NCBI GenBank assembly: GCA_905235575.1
Contig: CAJOLZ010000005.1
Coordinates: forward strand, 33,010 to 97,009
DNA from: an uncultured Bacteroidaceae bacterium
GTDB lineage: Bacteria > Bacteroidota > Bacteroidia > Bacteroidales > Bacteroidaceae
Reading direction: 5' to 3'
DNA length: 64,000 bases
Made by a program: the position numbers and the translations under genes. The notes beneath the pieces were generated by a model, which was given only the letters and a program-made list of their open reading frames with translations, made no database searches and was not told where the DNA came from. How positions within the stretch are numbered: the first letter of the stretch is position 1; each line of letters begins with the position of its first letter. Positions 1-8,890 of the stretch are shown here, in pieces.

Positions 1-98
1 TCTCACCGTGGCCTGCCACGCCCTCGAAGCTTTCAACGACAATCTGCTCGCAACATTTGTCACTCTGACATAAATCCTACTGACCGATTCGGGTTAAA
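1..98 (-). mobile_element. Partial copy of a terminal-inverted-repeat element (cut by window edge)
   Basis: Read on the minus strand, this segment begins TTTTAACCCGAATCGGTCA and matches bases 8891-8989 almost base for base, including the internal stretch TTTATGTCAGAGTGACAAAT. It is thus an inverted second copy of the 206-bp element at 8891-9096. The terminal repeat starts within the last codons of the TonB-receptor gene, whose TAA stop lies inside it. The other end lies outside the window. Confidence 0.6.
2..73 (+). CDS. C-terminal part of a small ORF inside a repeat element (partial)
   Basis: The frame enters from the left window edge and ends at a TAA at 71-73. It encodes a peptide ending NDNLLATFVTLT. 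The same peptide end, with the same stop, is read on the minus strand inside the second element copy at 8916-9104. Over the 72 shared bases there are three differences: one synonymous, one Thr/Ala and one Leu/Phe. The frame is therefore kept between copies, which hints that it is or was translated, perhaps as a remnant of a transposase or element-borne protein. No family is recognised. It could equally be non-coding repeat DNA that happens to stay open. Confidence 0.3.
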   Translation, partial: LTVACHALEAFNDNLLATFVTLT

Positions 99-2499
99 AG
101 TGCACTCTCAGATCCACGCCCACCTGCATCGGCTTGCCCATCTGGCAGAAACCGCGCCCCATCGATTCGAAGTAGAACGTCCGATAGCGCGTCTTCGTCA
201 GGTTGCGTCCCCACAGTTCCACCTGTCCCCACCGTGTGCCAATCACCGCACGGGCTGCGAGCAAGTTGTAGAAGTCCTGACTTGACGAGTTACTCTCTGT
301 CCAGTAAACCTTGCCGGCACCCGTGTATGTGGCACCCACCTGCAGCGACTTCAGCGCCGTGCAGGGGAAGAAGAAGGTATAGGCAGCATCGGCATTCACG
401 GTATGTCGGGGAGCGAAAGGCACCTTGTTTCCAGAATAATCAACACCGCTTCCGTCGTCATATTTACGGAACTCCGAGTCGGCGAAACCATAGCTCGCCA
501 TGGCCGAGAAATGGCGGTTGGGCAAAGCACGCAGCGACACCTCCGCGCCCCAACTGCGACTCTCGCCAGCGTTCACCATCATGCGCCCCAGCCCGTTGGC
601 CGAGAAGCGTGCAATCTGCTGGTTTCGCGTATCGATGAGAAAAAGCGAAGCATCGCCCTGCCAGCGGCCGTCGGACGAGCCCAGATGCGTACCAGCCTCG
701 TAGTTCCAGCTCGACTCAGGCTTGAAACTCGTCGTCAGACTTGCGTCCTGTGCCGGAATCTTCGGCATACCTTCGCGCATACGGCCCATAATCATATCGA
801 TATGGCTCTGCGGGTCGAAACCAGGCATGACCGGAACATTGGCAAAGAGTTCCTGCAGGTATGCCTCGGAACCAGTCTCGATGGCAGACATCATCGAGCG
901 TCTCATCTCGGTCTGAAGCAGGTCACTGAACATCTGCACGTTATATCCACCGCTACGCATACCGCGGCTCACCGAAGCATAGACGTTACATTCCTTGTCA
1001 AGGTCCCAACGGAGCGCAGCGCGCGGCAACAGATGGAGATAGTCGTCGCTGACGTCGCCCAAGAAAGCCGAGCTGGCCAGCATATTGTTGAGGATGATGC
1101 TGTTTCGCGGATTCGCGCCATTGATGCGGAAGTCGAAACCCACGTCGGCACCTGCATCGTAGTCCATGTGGGTGTGCTCATAGTCGAGACGCGTACCCAG
1201 CGTCAGCGTCAGGCGAGACGCCAGCTGCAAGTCCGACTGGAAGAAGAGTCCCGAGCCGAGCACCGGTGTGTCGAACCGTCCGCCCATGGTCAGCTCGTCG
1301 CCAGCAAGCGTCAGCGACATCGGTCCCATGCCTGCCGACGTCAGGTCGGGCAGCGAGGAATTGATGATTCGCGAGAGCCACCCCACCCCATCGTTTCCAA
1401 ATGTCACCGGCGCCTTCGTGCGGAGCCACTGGTAAGAGAAGTTGAGACCTATGATGCCGCGCCACCATCCCGTCACGTCGCCTTTCAGCGTCACCTCTTC
1501 CTGGAGCGTGTTGATGCGCTGTTTCTGAACGAGCATGTAGATATCGTCCGGCAGGAAATCCTGGTCCATGGCCATACGGTCCTGCAGATTCTGCCAAGCC
1601 GTCACGCTGTTCAGCGTCAGTCGGTCCATGCGATATTGCGTATTCAGGCCCAGGTTCAGCAGACTGCGCCGATAGCTTCCCTCGCGGTTGTTGGCAATCG
1701 TCCCTCGCCAGTCGGCATATTGCTCTGCCTGCGGATTGATGCTGCCTTCGTAGAAATACGGGTAGGCACCCTCGTGACTGTAGTCGTAGCGCGCGTTGGC
1801 ATCGAAGCTCAGACGCGTGTTAGGCTGCCAGATGCCCCTCAAGCGAGCACCGCCGCCCTGCAGGTCGTCCACTTTCTTGTCCGTGAGTGCGTTGCGGAAG
1901 AACCCATCGGCACCCTCATAGTATCCGCCTGCCGAAAAGGCGAACGACTCCGTGGGATGGTGATAGTGCGTGAGACCGGCACGCCGATGGTTGTCTCTCG
2001 AGGCGAAGCCCAGGTGGACATCGGTGCCCTGATAATTCATCGGCGAACGCGAGTAGACCTTCACCAGACCGCCCAGTGTATTCCTGCCGTAGATGGTACC
2101 CTGCGGACCGCGCAACACCTCTATCCGCTCCACTCCGTCGAGGTCGAAATCAAATCCCGACTTGTCGAGCCACGGCACATCGTCGACATACAGCCCCACG
2201 GCAGGTGTGTTGATGCGACTGCCCACACCGCGCACATACATGGCGCTTGTCAGTCGCGGACCGTAGTCGGGCATCCACAGGTTGGGAGCCAGTGCGCTGA
2301 CGCCCTTCAGCGAGGTCACTTGAGCCGCGCGTAACATTTTGGAATCGAGCACTGTGGACGAGAGTGCCTGGCGGCGATAGGGGGTCAGTTCCTTGGTGGC
2401 GGTCACCGTAACTTCGTTCAGACGGACCGTGTCCTCTTGAGCAAATGCATCCGCGGACATACCGCAGAGCACGACGAAAAATAAGATACTGCGTTTCAT
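94..2499 (-). CDS. TonB-dependent outer-membrane receptor
   Basis: This is an outer-membrane beta-barrel for TonB-powered uptake. The 801-residue protein begins with a signal peptide (MKRSILFF...ADAFA, residues 1-20), then a TonB-box-like stretch (VTVTATK, about 30), a plug domain with the hallmark VLRGPQGTIYGRNT at about 125-140, and a barrel ending in phenylalanine. It lacks the N-terminal carboxypeptidase-regulatory-like domain of SusC proteins and no SusD gene is adjacent, so a small ligand (siderophore, cobalamin, thiamine-like) is as likely as a glycan; the substrate cannot be read from the sequence. A frame upstream of 2499 is open but runs through a 22-bp repeat cluster and the promoter, so it is rejected. 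The TAnnTTTG promoter ends only 4 bases before this ATG, which implies a leaderless mRNA. Confidence 0.9.
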   Translation of the reverse strand: MKRSILFFVVLCGMSADAFAQEDTVRLNEVTVTATKELTPYRRQALSSTVLDSKMLRAAQVTSLKGVSALAPNLWMPDYGPRLTSAMYVRGVGSRINTPAVGLYVDDVPWLDKSGFDFDLDGVERIEVLRGPQGTIYGRNTLGGLVKVYSRSPMNYQGTDVHLGFASRDNHRRAGLTHYHHPTESFAFSAGGYYEGADGFFRNALTDKKVDDLQGGGARLRGIWQPNTRLSFDANARYDYSHEGAYPYFYEGSINPQAEQYADWRGTIANNREGSYRRSLLNLGLNTQYRMDRLTLNSVTAWQNLQDRMAMDQDFLPDDIYMLVQKQRINTLQEEVTLKGDVTGWWRGIIGLNFSYQWLRTKAPVTFGNDGVGWLSRIINSSLPDLTSAGMGPMSLTLAGDELTMGGRFDTPVLGSGLFFQSDLQLASRLTLTLGTRLDYEHTHMDYDAGADVGFDFRINGANPRNSIILNNMLASSAFLGDVSDDYLHLLPRAALRWDLDKECNVYASVSRGMRSGGYNVQMFSDLLQTEMRRSMMSAIETGSEAYLQELFANVPVMPGFDPQSHIDMIMGRMREGMPKIPAQDASLTTSFKPESSWNYEAGTHLGSSDGRWQGDASLFLIDTRNQQIARFSANGLGRMMVNAGESRSWGAEVSLRALPNRHFSAMASYGFADSEFRKYDDGSGVDYSGNKVPFAPRHTVNADAAYTFFFPCTALKSLQVGATYTGAGKVYWTESNSSSQDFYNLLAARAVIGTRWGQVELWGRNLTKTRYRTFYFESMGRGFCQMGKPMQVGVDLRVHF

Positions 2500-2503
2500 G
2501 CCG

Positions 2504-2511
2504 CAAAGGTA
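2504..2511 (-). promoter_or_regulatory. -7 element of TonB-receptor promoter
   Basis: TACCTTTG on the minus strand, the Bacteroidetes -7 motif. The G is 5 bases from the A of the ATG, so transcription should start at or next to the start codon. Confidence 0.6.
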
Positions 2512-2604
2512 CACACTTTCCGCCGTCTGCGCAATCCTCATTTTTGAGGATTTGGCAGACCTCAATCTGACACACCAGAAAACACACCACGGTCTTACGA
2601 ATGA

Positions 2605-2665
2605 CGCACCACGGTGCGCAGCCCGACGCAGCACGTTGCGACAGCCGTCGCAACACGGTGCGTTT
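2605..2665. repeat. 22-bp palindromic repeat cluster A
   Basis: Two full 22-bp units and a terminal half unit. Each unit is an imperfect palindrome of the form GCAMCACGKTGC followed by a second one, GACAGCCGTC; the array is bounded by ACGCA on the left and TGCGTTTT on the right. It lies between the 3' end of the type IX secreted protein and the TonB-receptor promoter. Translated, it yields spurious Arg/Cys/Ser-rich peptides. Confidence 0.9.
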
Positions 2666-2689
2666 TCGACCCGAACCGACAGCCACGAA

Positions 2690-2722
2690 AAAAGCCCGGC
2701 AGCAACAAGGCTACCGGGCTTC
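2690..2722 (-). terminator. Intrinsic terminator of the secreted-protein gene
   Basis: Inverted repeat AGCCCGGYAGC / GCTRCCGGGCT around a six-base loop. On the minus strand it is followed by a T-run (AAAAAA on the plus strand at its left). It lies about 20 bp after the stop of the gene ending at 2744. Confidence 0.8.
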
Positions 2723-2743
2723 GGATTATGAACTAAAAGATGC

Positions 2744-5700
2744 TTACTTCAGCGTTTTCTTACCTCCCACTACGTAGAGTCCCTTAGGCAAGCCTTCGAG
2801 TGCGTTCGCACGACTTACGCCGGAGCGGACGACACGTCCCTGCATGTCGTAGACATTGACGATGGCAGGCAAGACTGTATCGGAATCGATGCGCTTGAGA
2901 CCTGTACCGTCGTTGTAGTAGTTGCCGTCGGCATCAACAAAAACCTCCAGATGAGTCTCGTCGAGTACGGGGTATGCGTCGCGGCCAAGGTTCTGGTACC
3001 ATACGGTGCCGTCCTGGTCGGCGTAGCTGTTGAGAAGCACAGCGATTGCTCCGCTGGCATACTCGTCGGCTGTCTTGAAGCCACACTCCTCGATGGAACC
3101 AGTTCCGTCACCCAACAACTTGGTGAAGGTGTCGGCAATGACATAGGAGTTCTTGACGGTGTTGGTGTGGCACCATCCTACGAGTCCGCCTCGTGCACCG
3201 TAGGTAGGATCGAGTCCAGCTTCCCAGTCAGCAAAGACGAAGCAGTCGGAAACGAAGGTGGTGTTGGTGCTGTTGGTGGAACCAAGGAGTCCGCCGATGG
3301 TCCATGAACTGAGCCTAGCGGAGAAGCCGCCGAGATAAGCGACGTTCTTGAGCGTGCCGAGATACTTACCAGCGATACCGCCGAGGTCACCGCTGCCGCC
3401 ACTGATTTTAACCCTGCTGTAGCTGTTGGTGAGCGATGCACTGGACGAGGGGCTGTATCCTACGATACTACCGGTCTGGTCGGCATATTGCGTGTTAATG
3501 GATGTAATCTCACCGCTCTCGAGTGCAACGCGGGTGATGCTGGCACCACTGATGGTTCCGAAGAGCATGTTGTTAATGTTGGTGATGGGATAGAGATGTC
3601 CATCGTAAGAACCGGTGAAGGGCAGTGCCATGGTACCGATGGGTGTCCAATCAACGTCTGCGAGGTCGATGGAAGCTGTTTGCTCAGCAGACATGGAGCT
3701 GTCGCCTCCGTTGACCATGCGTGCGAACCAGAGAAGGTGGTCGGCAGTGGCTATCTGATACTTGCCATCGACGATGTCGGGCATGTTATCGTTGAGATAC
3801 TTGTAGAGGTCGGTAGCCTTGATGTCGGCCATCTCTTCAGCATCAGCCTGTGTGTAGTCACCATTTTCCCACTTGACGACAAAGACGTTCTCGAGGACAT
3901 TCTGATAGGTGAGCAGAAGAGGATAGAGGTCAGGATCGTCCTCAGCCATGGCGTATCCAGCGCTGTAGAGTGCCTGTGCGCGGTCGAAGTAGTTGATGTA
4001 GGCCTTCTTGCAGCTGTAGATGCTACGGAAAGTCTCAGCAAAACGAGCTACAAGTGCTTCCTTCTGTGCAGTGGTGGTTGCAGCTGCGACGTCGGCTATC
4101 TCGCTGCTGAGTTGGGCGCGGAGTGTAGTGCTGAACTGAGGCTTAGCACCGTAGTCGTTAGCCGAAGATGCAACGTAGGCGAGGAGCGTGTTGGCACGGG
4201 CAACCATGCCGGCAAGTGTCTCGTCGTATGCGCTGGAGGTGTATTCGGTGTCCTCGTCGCCAAGATATGTGAGGCGGAAGTTACCGAAGCCCATCCAGTC
4301 TTGAGCCTGTCCAGTGCCGGGGAGACGCAGACCTACGGTCAGGTTGCCGTCGGTGACGTGGGTTACGATGGTGTTGACATATCGTCCAGCAGAGAATGCA
4401 TAGGAGCAGCTGAGAGGTCCGTAGGGTACGTAACCGAAGATATCGTTGTCGAAGTCGTTGTACTCGTAGTCGAAGGGTGATATATGATTGCCTTCTTCGT
4501 CAATGAGTACTCCACCGTTGATGTAGCAGTTCTCAAGGTCACGGGCATCGTCTTCAGTCACTACGTCTTCGCCTTCGGTCATGACGAGTGTTTCATCGCC
4601 GTTGATGTAGGTCCATGCTGCGTAATTGGTGCTGTAGAGGTCGCTTGCAGAACGGAAGGCTGCGTTGACTTGCAGTTTGTAGTATCCGTCGGAAAGTCCG
4701 GTGATGGTCTGGTTGAGGTCGAACGTTGCATTCCACGACTCAGCTGTGGGCATGACTTCGGGTACGCCACCTGTAGTTAATGTGGAGCCTTCCTTGGTGT
4801 AAGTCCATCCGTTGAAGCCGTCGGCAAAGTTGGGATTGGTGAGCATGTTGGTGATTTCGTCACCGACAGTGTATCCGTTCTTCTGTGCCTTCTGCCAGAG
4901 TGCATCTACGAATTCCATCTCAGCAGCAAGCTGTTCGTTGTCGAGCTCTTGTGTGTTGATGATGTAGATGTAGGTTCCGTTGGGGAAGTCTTCGTCGGCT
5001 ACGTTCTCGAAGTTGATGTAGTAGTCGAGGAGTTCCATGTCTTCGCCTTGGATACTGCTTTCCTGTGCCATGGCACTGACTTTCTCAACGAAGTCTTTGT
5101 AGTCAGCATAAGCGTTCTCGCTGGCTTCAACGACAGCACGGACAGCCTTAGAATCTTGGTAGGCCTGGATGAAGGCGTCGCGATCGCTAATGCCTTTCAT
5201 ATCGTTGAGCGTCTGAACGTAGTCAGCCTTCGTCTGGATATTGGCTACGACGTTCTCGCAATAAGCGAGTTCGGCTGCAATGAGATTATCTCGCATCTCA
5301 TCGAAGTTGTCAGGACCTGCGCTGGCGTATCCGTCTGTTGTGGGATAGACAATTTCGTGAGTAGCATCGAGTACGGGATATGGGTCGCTCTGTTCGGGGT
5401 CATCGCTGATGGTCTGATACCACAGGACATCGGCAAAGTTCTCACCGTTGAGCTTCCATGCCAGTGCGCCACTGGCGAACTCCTCTGCTGTAAGGAAAGC
5501 GCAGTTGGAGGTGGAGCCTGTTCCGTCGCCAAAGAACTTGCTGAAGGTGTCAGCTACGACGTAAGAGTTGGAAACCGTGTTTGTATGGCACCATCCAACA
5601 AGTCCTCCGCGTGCTCCGTAAGTACGGTCGAGGGCATCGGGCCACTCGGTAAAGACGAAGCAGTCTGAGATGGAGATGCCACCGTCGGTGTTAGAGGAAC

Positions 5701-7216
5701 CGATGAGTCCGCCCATTGACCAGGTACCGAGCCAATCGGCAAAGTTACCTTCAAATGCAACATTCTTCATGGTTCCCTGGAACTTACCTGCGATACCACC
5801 GAGGTCACCTTCGCCACCGTTGATAAAGGCTTTACTGTAGCTGTTGGTAAGCGATGTAGAAGTTGAAGTACTGTGTCCGATAATACTGCCGGTATGTGCA
5901 GCTCCGATGTTTGCGGTCACCTCGCCGCTCTCGATGGCGATTCCGCTGATTTGTGCACCATCAACGGTTCCGAAGAGCATACCTCCGATGTTTGTGATTG
6001 GATAGAGCTGTCCTTCGAAGGTTCCCTGATAGGTCACGACAGTGTTGCCAATGGGTACCCATTCGATACCCTCGAGGTCGATGGGTGCAGTCAGACGTGC
6101 ATTGAGTGCAGGATTGCCGTCGTTCACCGTAGAAGCAAACCAGAGGAGCTGGCTGCCGTTGGAGATGTTGTAGTAGCCATCTTCGCCCTGCGGTACGAAG
6201 TCAGCACTGGCGGTGCCGCAGACGGTGCAGACGCCATCAACAAAGTTGTGGTCGTCCTGCGTGGAGGCACCCTCGGTATTCGAATAGGTGGCCTCACCGG
6301 GAACGGGCATGCCGTCGCAACTCAGATGACCGTTCAGGAAGACTTTGGCATGAGTGGGGTCGGTGGTAGGCAGTGCATCGGTACCGATGTTCTGATACCA
6401 CGAAGGATTCTCGCTCGAACGTCCGTTCAGAATGAAGCAAGCCTCGCCGCTCTGCAACTGTTCCGCTGTCACCTGTGTGCCGCCGTTGGCAGAGCCGAGG
6501 ACGTTCAGATAGATACTGTTGGTCACAGTCACGGTGCTGCTGTTGCGCCCCCATGTTTGCTCGCTGCTCTGTGTGCCGGAAATGTCGGCAATAAAGAGGC
6601 AGTTGTCGATGGTGACCTTCTGGTTAGACCATCCGATCAAGCCGCCCCAGCTGTTAGCCAGGCTGCCTTCGAAAGCGCCGCCGATGATGCAGTATTCAAT
6701 CACCGAACCGTCGTTCGAAGAGGTCAGACCAGCCACACCGCCGTTGGTGCAGTCGCCCGAGACACTGGTGTAGAGTGTCAGCGTCGAGGTGCAATGGCTC
6801 ACCTTTCCGCCAGCCAGACGGGCTACGAAACCTGCCATGTACTTTCCACCGCTCTTCATCGTTCCGGCCACGTTCAGGTTCTGGATGACACCTGTCGGGT
6901 CGAGCTGATAGAAAGGAGCGACGTACTCCTGCGACGTGGAGATGTAGTCAACGTCGAAGGTGATGGTGTGCCCCTGACCGTCGAAGGTGCCGGCATAGCC
7001 ACCCGTACCCACCTGGGTGAGTTCGGTGAAGCTGAGGTCGGCCGTCAGCACGGCGTTGGCAGTCTTCTCGCCTCCATTCACAATTCCGGCAAACTCGATG
7101 TAGTCGGCCTCGGAACCTATCTGATAGACTCCGTCCACTTCATCGAGTGCCCACACGGGGATGCTGATAGCCGATACCATCAGTATGGCCCCAAACTTGT
7201 GTAAATACTTGTTCAT
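2744..7216 (-). CDS. Large type IX secreted surface protein with GLUG-like repeats
   Basis: A 1490-residue exported protein of unknown function. Signal peptide at 1-23 (ending SIPVWA). Three regions of GLUG-like, probably beta-helical repeats occur at roughly 28-300, 342-625 and 1149-1422 (GGIAGK, GGLVGWCH, GTFDGQGHT). Between them lie helical stretches (about 640-790 and 990-1145) and a jelly-roll-like segment (about 795-990, NPNFADGFNGWTYT) resembling carbohydrate-binding modules. The last 45 residues (NVYDMQGRVV...GLYVV) match a type A C-terminal signal of the type IX secretion system, so surface attachment or release is expected. Repeat regions two and three are clear internal duplicates. 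It has its own promoter and terminator and no operon partner. Adhesin or glycan-binding roles are guesses. Confidence 0.85.
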   Translation of the reverse strand: MNKYLHKFGAILMVSAISIPVWALDEVDGVYQIGSEADYIEFAGIVNGGEKTANAVLTADLSFTELTQVGTGGYAGTFDGQGHTITFDVDYISTSQEYVAPFYQLDPTGVIQNLNVAGTMKSGGKYMAGFVARLAGGKVSHCTSTLTLYTSVSGDCTNGGVAGLTSSNDGSVIEYCIIGGAFEGSLANSWGGLIGWSNQKVTIDNCLFIADISGTQSSEQTWGRNSSTVTVTNSIYLNVLGSANGGTQVTAEQLQSGEACFILNGRSSENPSWYQNIGTDALPTTDPTHAKVFLNGHLSCDGMPVPGEATYSNTEGASTQDDHNFVDGVCTVCGTASADFVPQGEDGYYNISNGSQLLWFASTVNDGNPALNARLTAPIDLEGIEWVPIGNTVVTYQGTFEGQLYPITNIGGMLFGTVDGAQISGIAIESGEVTANIGAAHTGSIIGHSTSTSTSLTNSYSKAFINGGEGDLGGIAGKFQGTMKNVAFEGNFADWLGTWSMGGLIGSSNTDGGISISDCFVFTEWPDALDRTYGARGGLVGWCHTNTVSNSYVVADTFSKFFGDGTGSTSNCAFLTAEEFASGALAWKLNGENFADVLWYQTISDDPEQSDPYPVLDATHEIVYPTTDGYASAGPDNFDEMRDNLIAAELAYCENVVANIQTKADYVQTLNDMKGISDRDAFIQAYQDSKAVRAVVEASENAYADYKDFVEKVSAMAQESSIQGEDMELLDYYINFENVADEDFPNGTYIYIINTQELDNEQLAAEMEFVDALWQKAQKNGYTVGDEITNMLTNPNFADGFNGWTYTKEGSTLTTGGVPEVMPTAESWNATFDLNQTITGLSDGYYKLQVNAAFRSASDLYSTNYAAWTYINGDETLVMTEGEDVVTEDDARDLENCYINGGVLIDEEGNHISPFDYEYNDFDNDIFGYVPYGPLSCSYAFSAGRYVNTIVTHVTDGNLTVGLRLPGTGQAQDWMGFGNFRLTYLGDEDTEYTSSAYDETLAGMVARANTLLAYVASSANDYGAKPQFSTTLRAQLSSEIADVAAATTTAQKEALVARFAETFRSIYSCKKAYINYFDRAQALYSAGYAMAEDDPDLYPLLLTYQNVLENVFVVKWENGDYTQADAEEMADIKATDLYKYLNDNMPDIVDGKYQIATADHLLWFARMVNGGDSSMSAEQTASIDLADVDWTPIGTMALPFTGSYDGHLYPITNINNMLFGTISGASITRVALESGEITSINTQYADQTGSIVGYSPSSSASLTNSYSRVKISGGSGDLGGIAGKYLGTLKNVAYLGGFSARLSSWTIGGLLGSTNSTNTTFVSDCFVFADWEAGLDPTYGARGGLVGWCHTNTVKNSYVIADTFTKLLGDGTGSIEECGFKTADEYASGAIAVLLNSYADQDGTVWYQNLGRDAYPVLDETHLEVFVDADGNYYNDGTGLKRIDSDTVLPAIVNVYDMQGRVVRSGVSRANALEGLPKGLYVVGGKKTLK

Positions 7217-7291
7217 GTTCTCGATTGTTTAGAATTAGTAAAATTTGTCTTTTCTCTTCTCTTTGTTAGTTTTTTTGAGGTTTACTCGGTG

Positions 7292-7299
7292 CAAATATA
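7292..7299 (-). promoter_or_regulatory. -7 element for the secreted-protein gene
   Basis: TATATTTG on the minus strand in a very T-rich region, about 75 bases upstream of the ATG at 7216. It forms half of a divergent promoter region with the element at 7397-7427. Confidence 0.6.
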
Positions 7300-7396
7300 C
7301 ATTTATTTTTTTCTTTTTCGGGTTAATTATCTGACATTTTTATGCTAACTATTTTTCCACCACCGAGATCGAAGCACTTCGTTTCGCTGAATTTAT

Positions 7397-7427
7397 TTTG
7401 CTGTTTCGCGCATTCTCGCTATATTTG
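7397..7427 (+). promoter_or_regulatory. Promoter of the 7463 gene
   Basis: TTTG at 7397-7400 and TATATTTG at 7420-7427, separated by 19 bp, fit the Bacteroidetes -33/-7 pattern. This divergent gap (7217-7462) carries no 22-bp repeat cluster. Confidence 0.65.
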
Positions 7428-7462
7428 CAAAGACAAAACCACCAAAAAACGAACAAAAAGAC

Positions 7463-8341
7463 ATGAAAAGGACTATTCTTCTATGCGCCGTGGCACTGAT
7501 GAGCCTCAGCGCAATGGCACTCAGCAAGAGCAAAGTGCGCACCTATGCCCGCTTCCTCTCCGACCGCATGGCATACGAACTCGACCTCACGCCGCGCCAG
7601 TACGATGACTGCTACGAAATCAACTACGACTTCATCTATCAGGCTGGGCGCGTGATGGACGACGCCGTTTTCGGATACATCGATGCCATCGACCGATACT
7701 ACACGCTCCTGGACTACCGCAACGAGGACCTGCGCTACGTGCTCACGGCCCGACAGTACGACCGCTTCATGGCTGCGAGCTACTTCTACAGCCCCATCTA
7801 CTCCACCGGAAGCTCCTGGAATCTACGTATCTATACCATCTACAGCAACCGGACATTCTACTACTACGATGCGCCCAGCATCTTCAAGACCTATCGCGGT
7901 GACCACTCGAGACTGACCTACCGCAACAGCTTCTACGCAGACCGATATCGGAATCAGGAGCGATTCAGCGGCAATTACAGGCTGACAGGTTCGCAGAACT
8001 TCAATGTCGTGCGCAAGAACGACTTCGGCACTAACCTGAAACCGCGCACCGGAACTACCTACAACAACTACAAGAACCCCAATTCGAACAACCGCACGCA
8101 GGACGTACGCTATCGCGACAACAGCGGCAACACCAACTCGCCACTGATTAACAACCGTCCGACGCAGAACTCGCGCAGTTCATCGACATCCTCCACAAAC
8201 GCACGCGGAGGACGTTCGCAGACACCTGCCACCACACCGCCTGTCCCCACCACCCGTCAGACCACTACGCCACCGGCCTCAAACACCACGCCACAGCGCA
8301 ACTCGGGCACTACGGGAACCGTGCGCAGCGGACGCAGATAA
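7463..8341 (+). CDS. Exported protein of unknown function with low-complexity tail
   Basis: A 292-residue protein with a signal peptide (MKRTILLCAVALMSLSAMA). The first 125 residues after it form a conserved-looking, Tyr/Asp-rich helical domain (LTPRQYDDCYEINYDF, RYVLTARQYDRF). From about residue 175 the chain becomes Asn/Ser/Thr/Pro/Arg-rich (TTPPASNTTP, ending SGRR) and is probably disordered. No enzyme motif is visible. It is followed after 27 bp by a second small gene that may share its transcript. I do not recognise the family with confidence; the N-terminal domain resembles uncharacterised Bacteroidales periplasmic proteins. Confidence 0.8.
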   Translation: MKRTILLCAVALMSLSAMALSKSKVRTYARFLSDRMAYELDLTPRQYDDCYEINYDFIYQAGRVMDDAVFGYIDAIDRYYTLLDYRNEDLRYVLTARQYDRFMAASYFYSPIYSTGSSWNLRIYTIYSNRTFYYYDAPSIFKTYRGDHSRLTYRNSFYADRYRNQERFSGNYRLTGSQNFNVVRKNDFGTNLKPRTGTTYNNYKNPNSNNRTQDVRYRDNSGNTNSPLINNRPTQNSRSSSTSSTNARGGRSQTPATTPPVPTTRQTTTPPASNTTPQRNSGTTGTVRSGRR

Positions 8342-8368
8342 CGTAACACGAAAAGAAAACCGACCGCC

Positions 8369-8707
8369 ATGAACGAAACCACATTCACGCCCATCGACGA
8401 GATTATACAGCGCGAGGGCGAGGCCGAAGGAGCCATTCTGGTGAATCCCACCCGAGGCGAAGAACCCATCGGAGTGATTCTCAACTACCGCAGCCGAGGA
8501 TTTCTGATTGTCAACGGAATGCAGGTGCCCATCGACAAAATCTGCGCCGTCAGCTTCAACAACGCAGCCATCCCACAGCTGCCCAACGACTACCAGATTG
8601 TCATCCGGACCACGCTTCCCGACAAGGAGTTTATACATCTGCCCGTGGGAAACGACATCGGATGGGCACGCAGCGTGTGCGAGCAGATAAGAGCCGCCGT
8701 GGAATGA
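8369..8707 (+). CDS. Small cytosolic protein of unknown function
   Basis: A 112-residue protein without a signal peptide or membrane segment. It is rich in beta-strand-forming segments (GVILNYRSRGFLIVNG, YQIVIRTTLP), suggesting a compact alpha/beta or beta fold. It lies 27 bp after the exported protein and ends just before a strong terminator, so the two probably form one transcript. No known motif was found. Confidence 0.7.
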   Translation: MNETTFTPIDEIIQREGEAEGAILVNPTRGEEPIGVILNYRSRGFLIVNGMQVPIDKICAVSFNNAAIPQLPNDYQIVIRTTLPDKEFIHLPVGNDIGWARSVCEQIRAAVE

Positions 8708-8720
8708 GCAACCCACACAG

Positions 8721-8747
8721 AAGCCCCCTTGCGAGGGGGCTTTTTTT
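8721..8747 (+). terminator. Intrinsic terminator
   Basis: AAGCCCCCT-tgcg-AGGGGGCTT followed by seven T, 14 bases after the stop at 8707. It shows that the adjacent 22-bp repeat cluster is not needed as this operon's terminator. Confidence 0.95.
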
Positions 8748-8757
8748 GTGCCCGACG

Positions 8758-8844
8758 AAACGCACTGCATTGCGACAGCTGACGCACCACGCTGCGACAG
8801 CCTGCGCACCGTGCTGCGACGCCCGTCGCACCACGGTGCGTTTT
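8758..8844. repeat. 22-bp palindromic repeat cluster B
   Basis: Three full units (GCACTGCATTGC, GCACCACGCTGC and GCACCGTGCTGC cores, each followed by a ten-base GAC...C linker) and a closing half unit ending GGTGCGTTTT. The period is exactly 22 bp. It lies in the convergent gap between the 8369 gene and the COG0523 gene. Confidence 0.9.
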
Positions 8845-8890
8845 CGGGAGGTTCAGGAGCCTTCGTGAGTGAGGCTTTAGAAGAAATCTT

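Noticed and set aside
403-2334. Plus-strand 643-codon open frame inside the TonB receptor
   Set aside because: Antisense shadow with His/Arg-rich composition and no domain, signal or promoter.
2500-2731. Open frames crossing cluster A, including an N-terminal extension of the TonB receptor
   Set aside because: They are Arg/Cys/Ser-rich translations of the 22-bp repeat and run through the promoter; the signal peptide begins at 2499.
8758-8844. CRISPR array
   Set aside because: The repeats are 22-bp back-to-back units without unique spacers, and no cas genes occur in the window.
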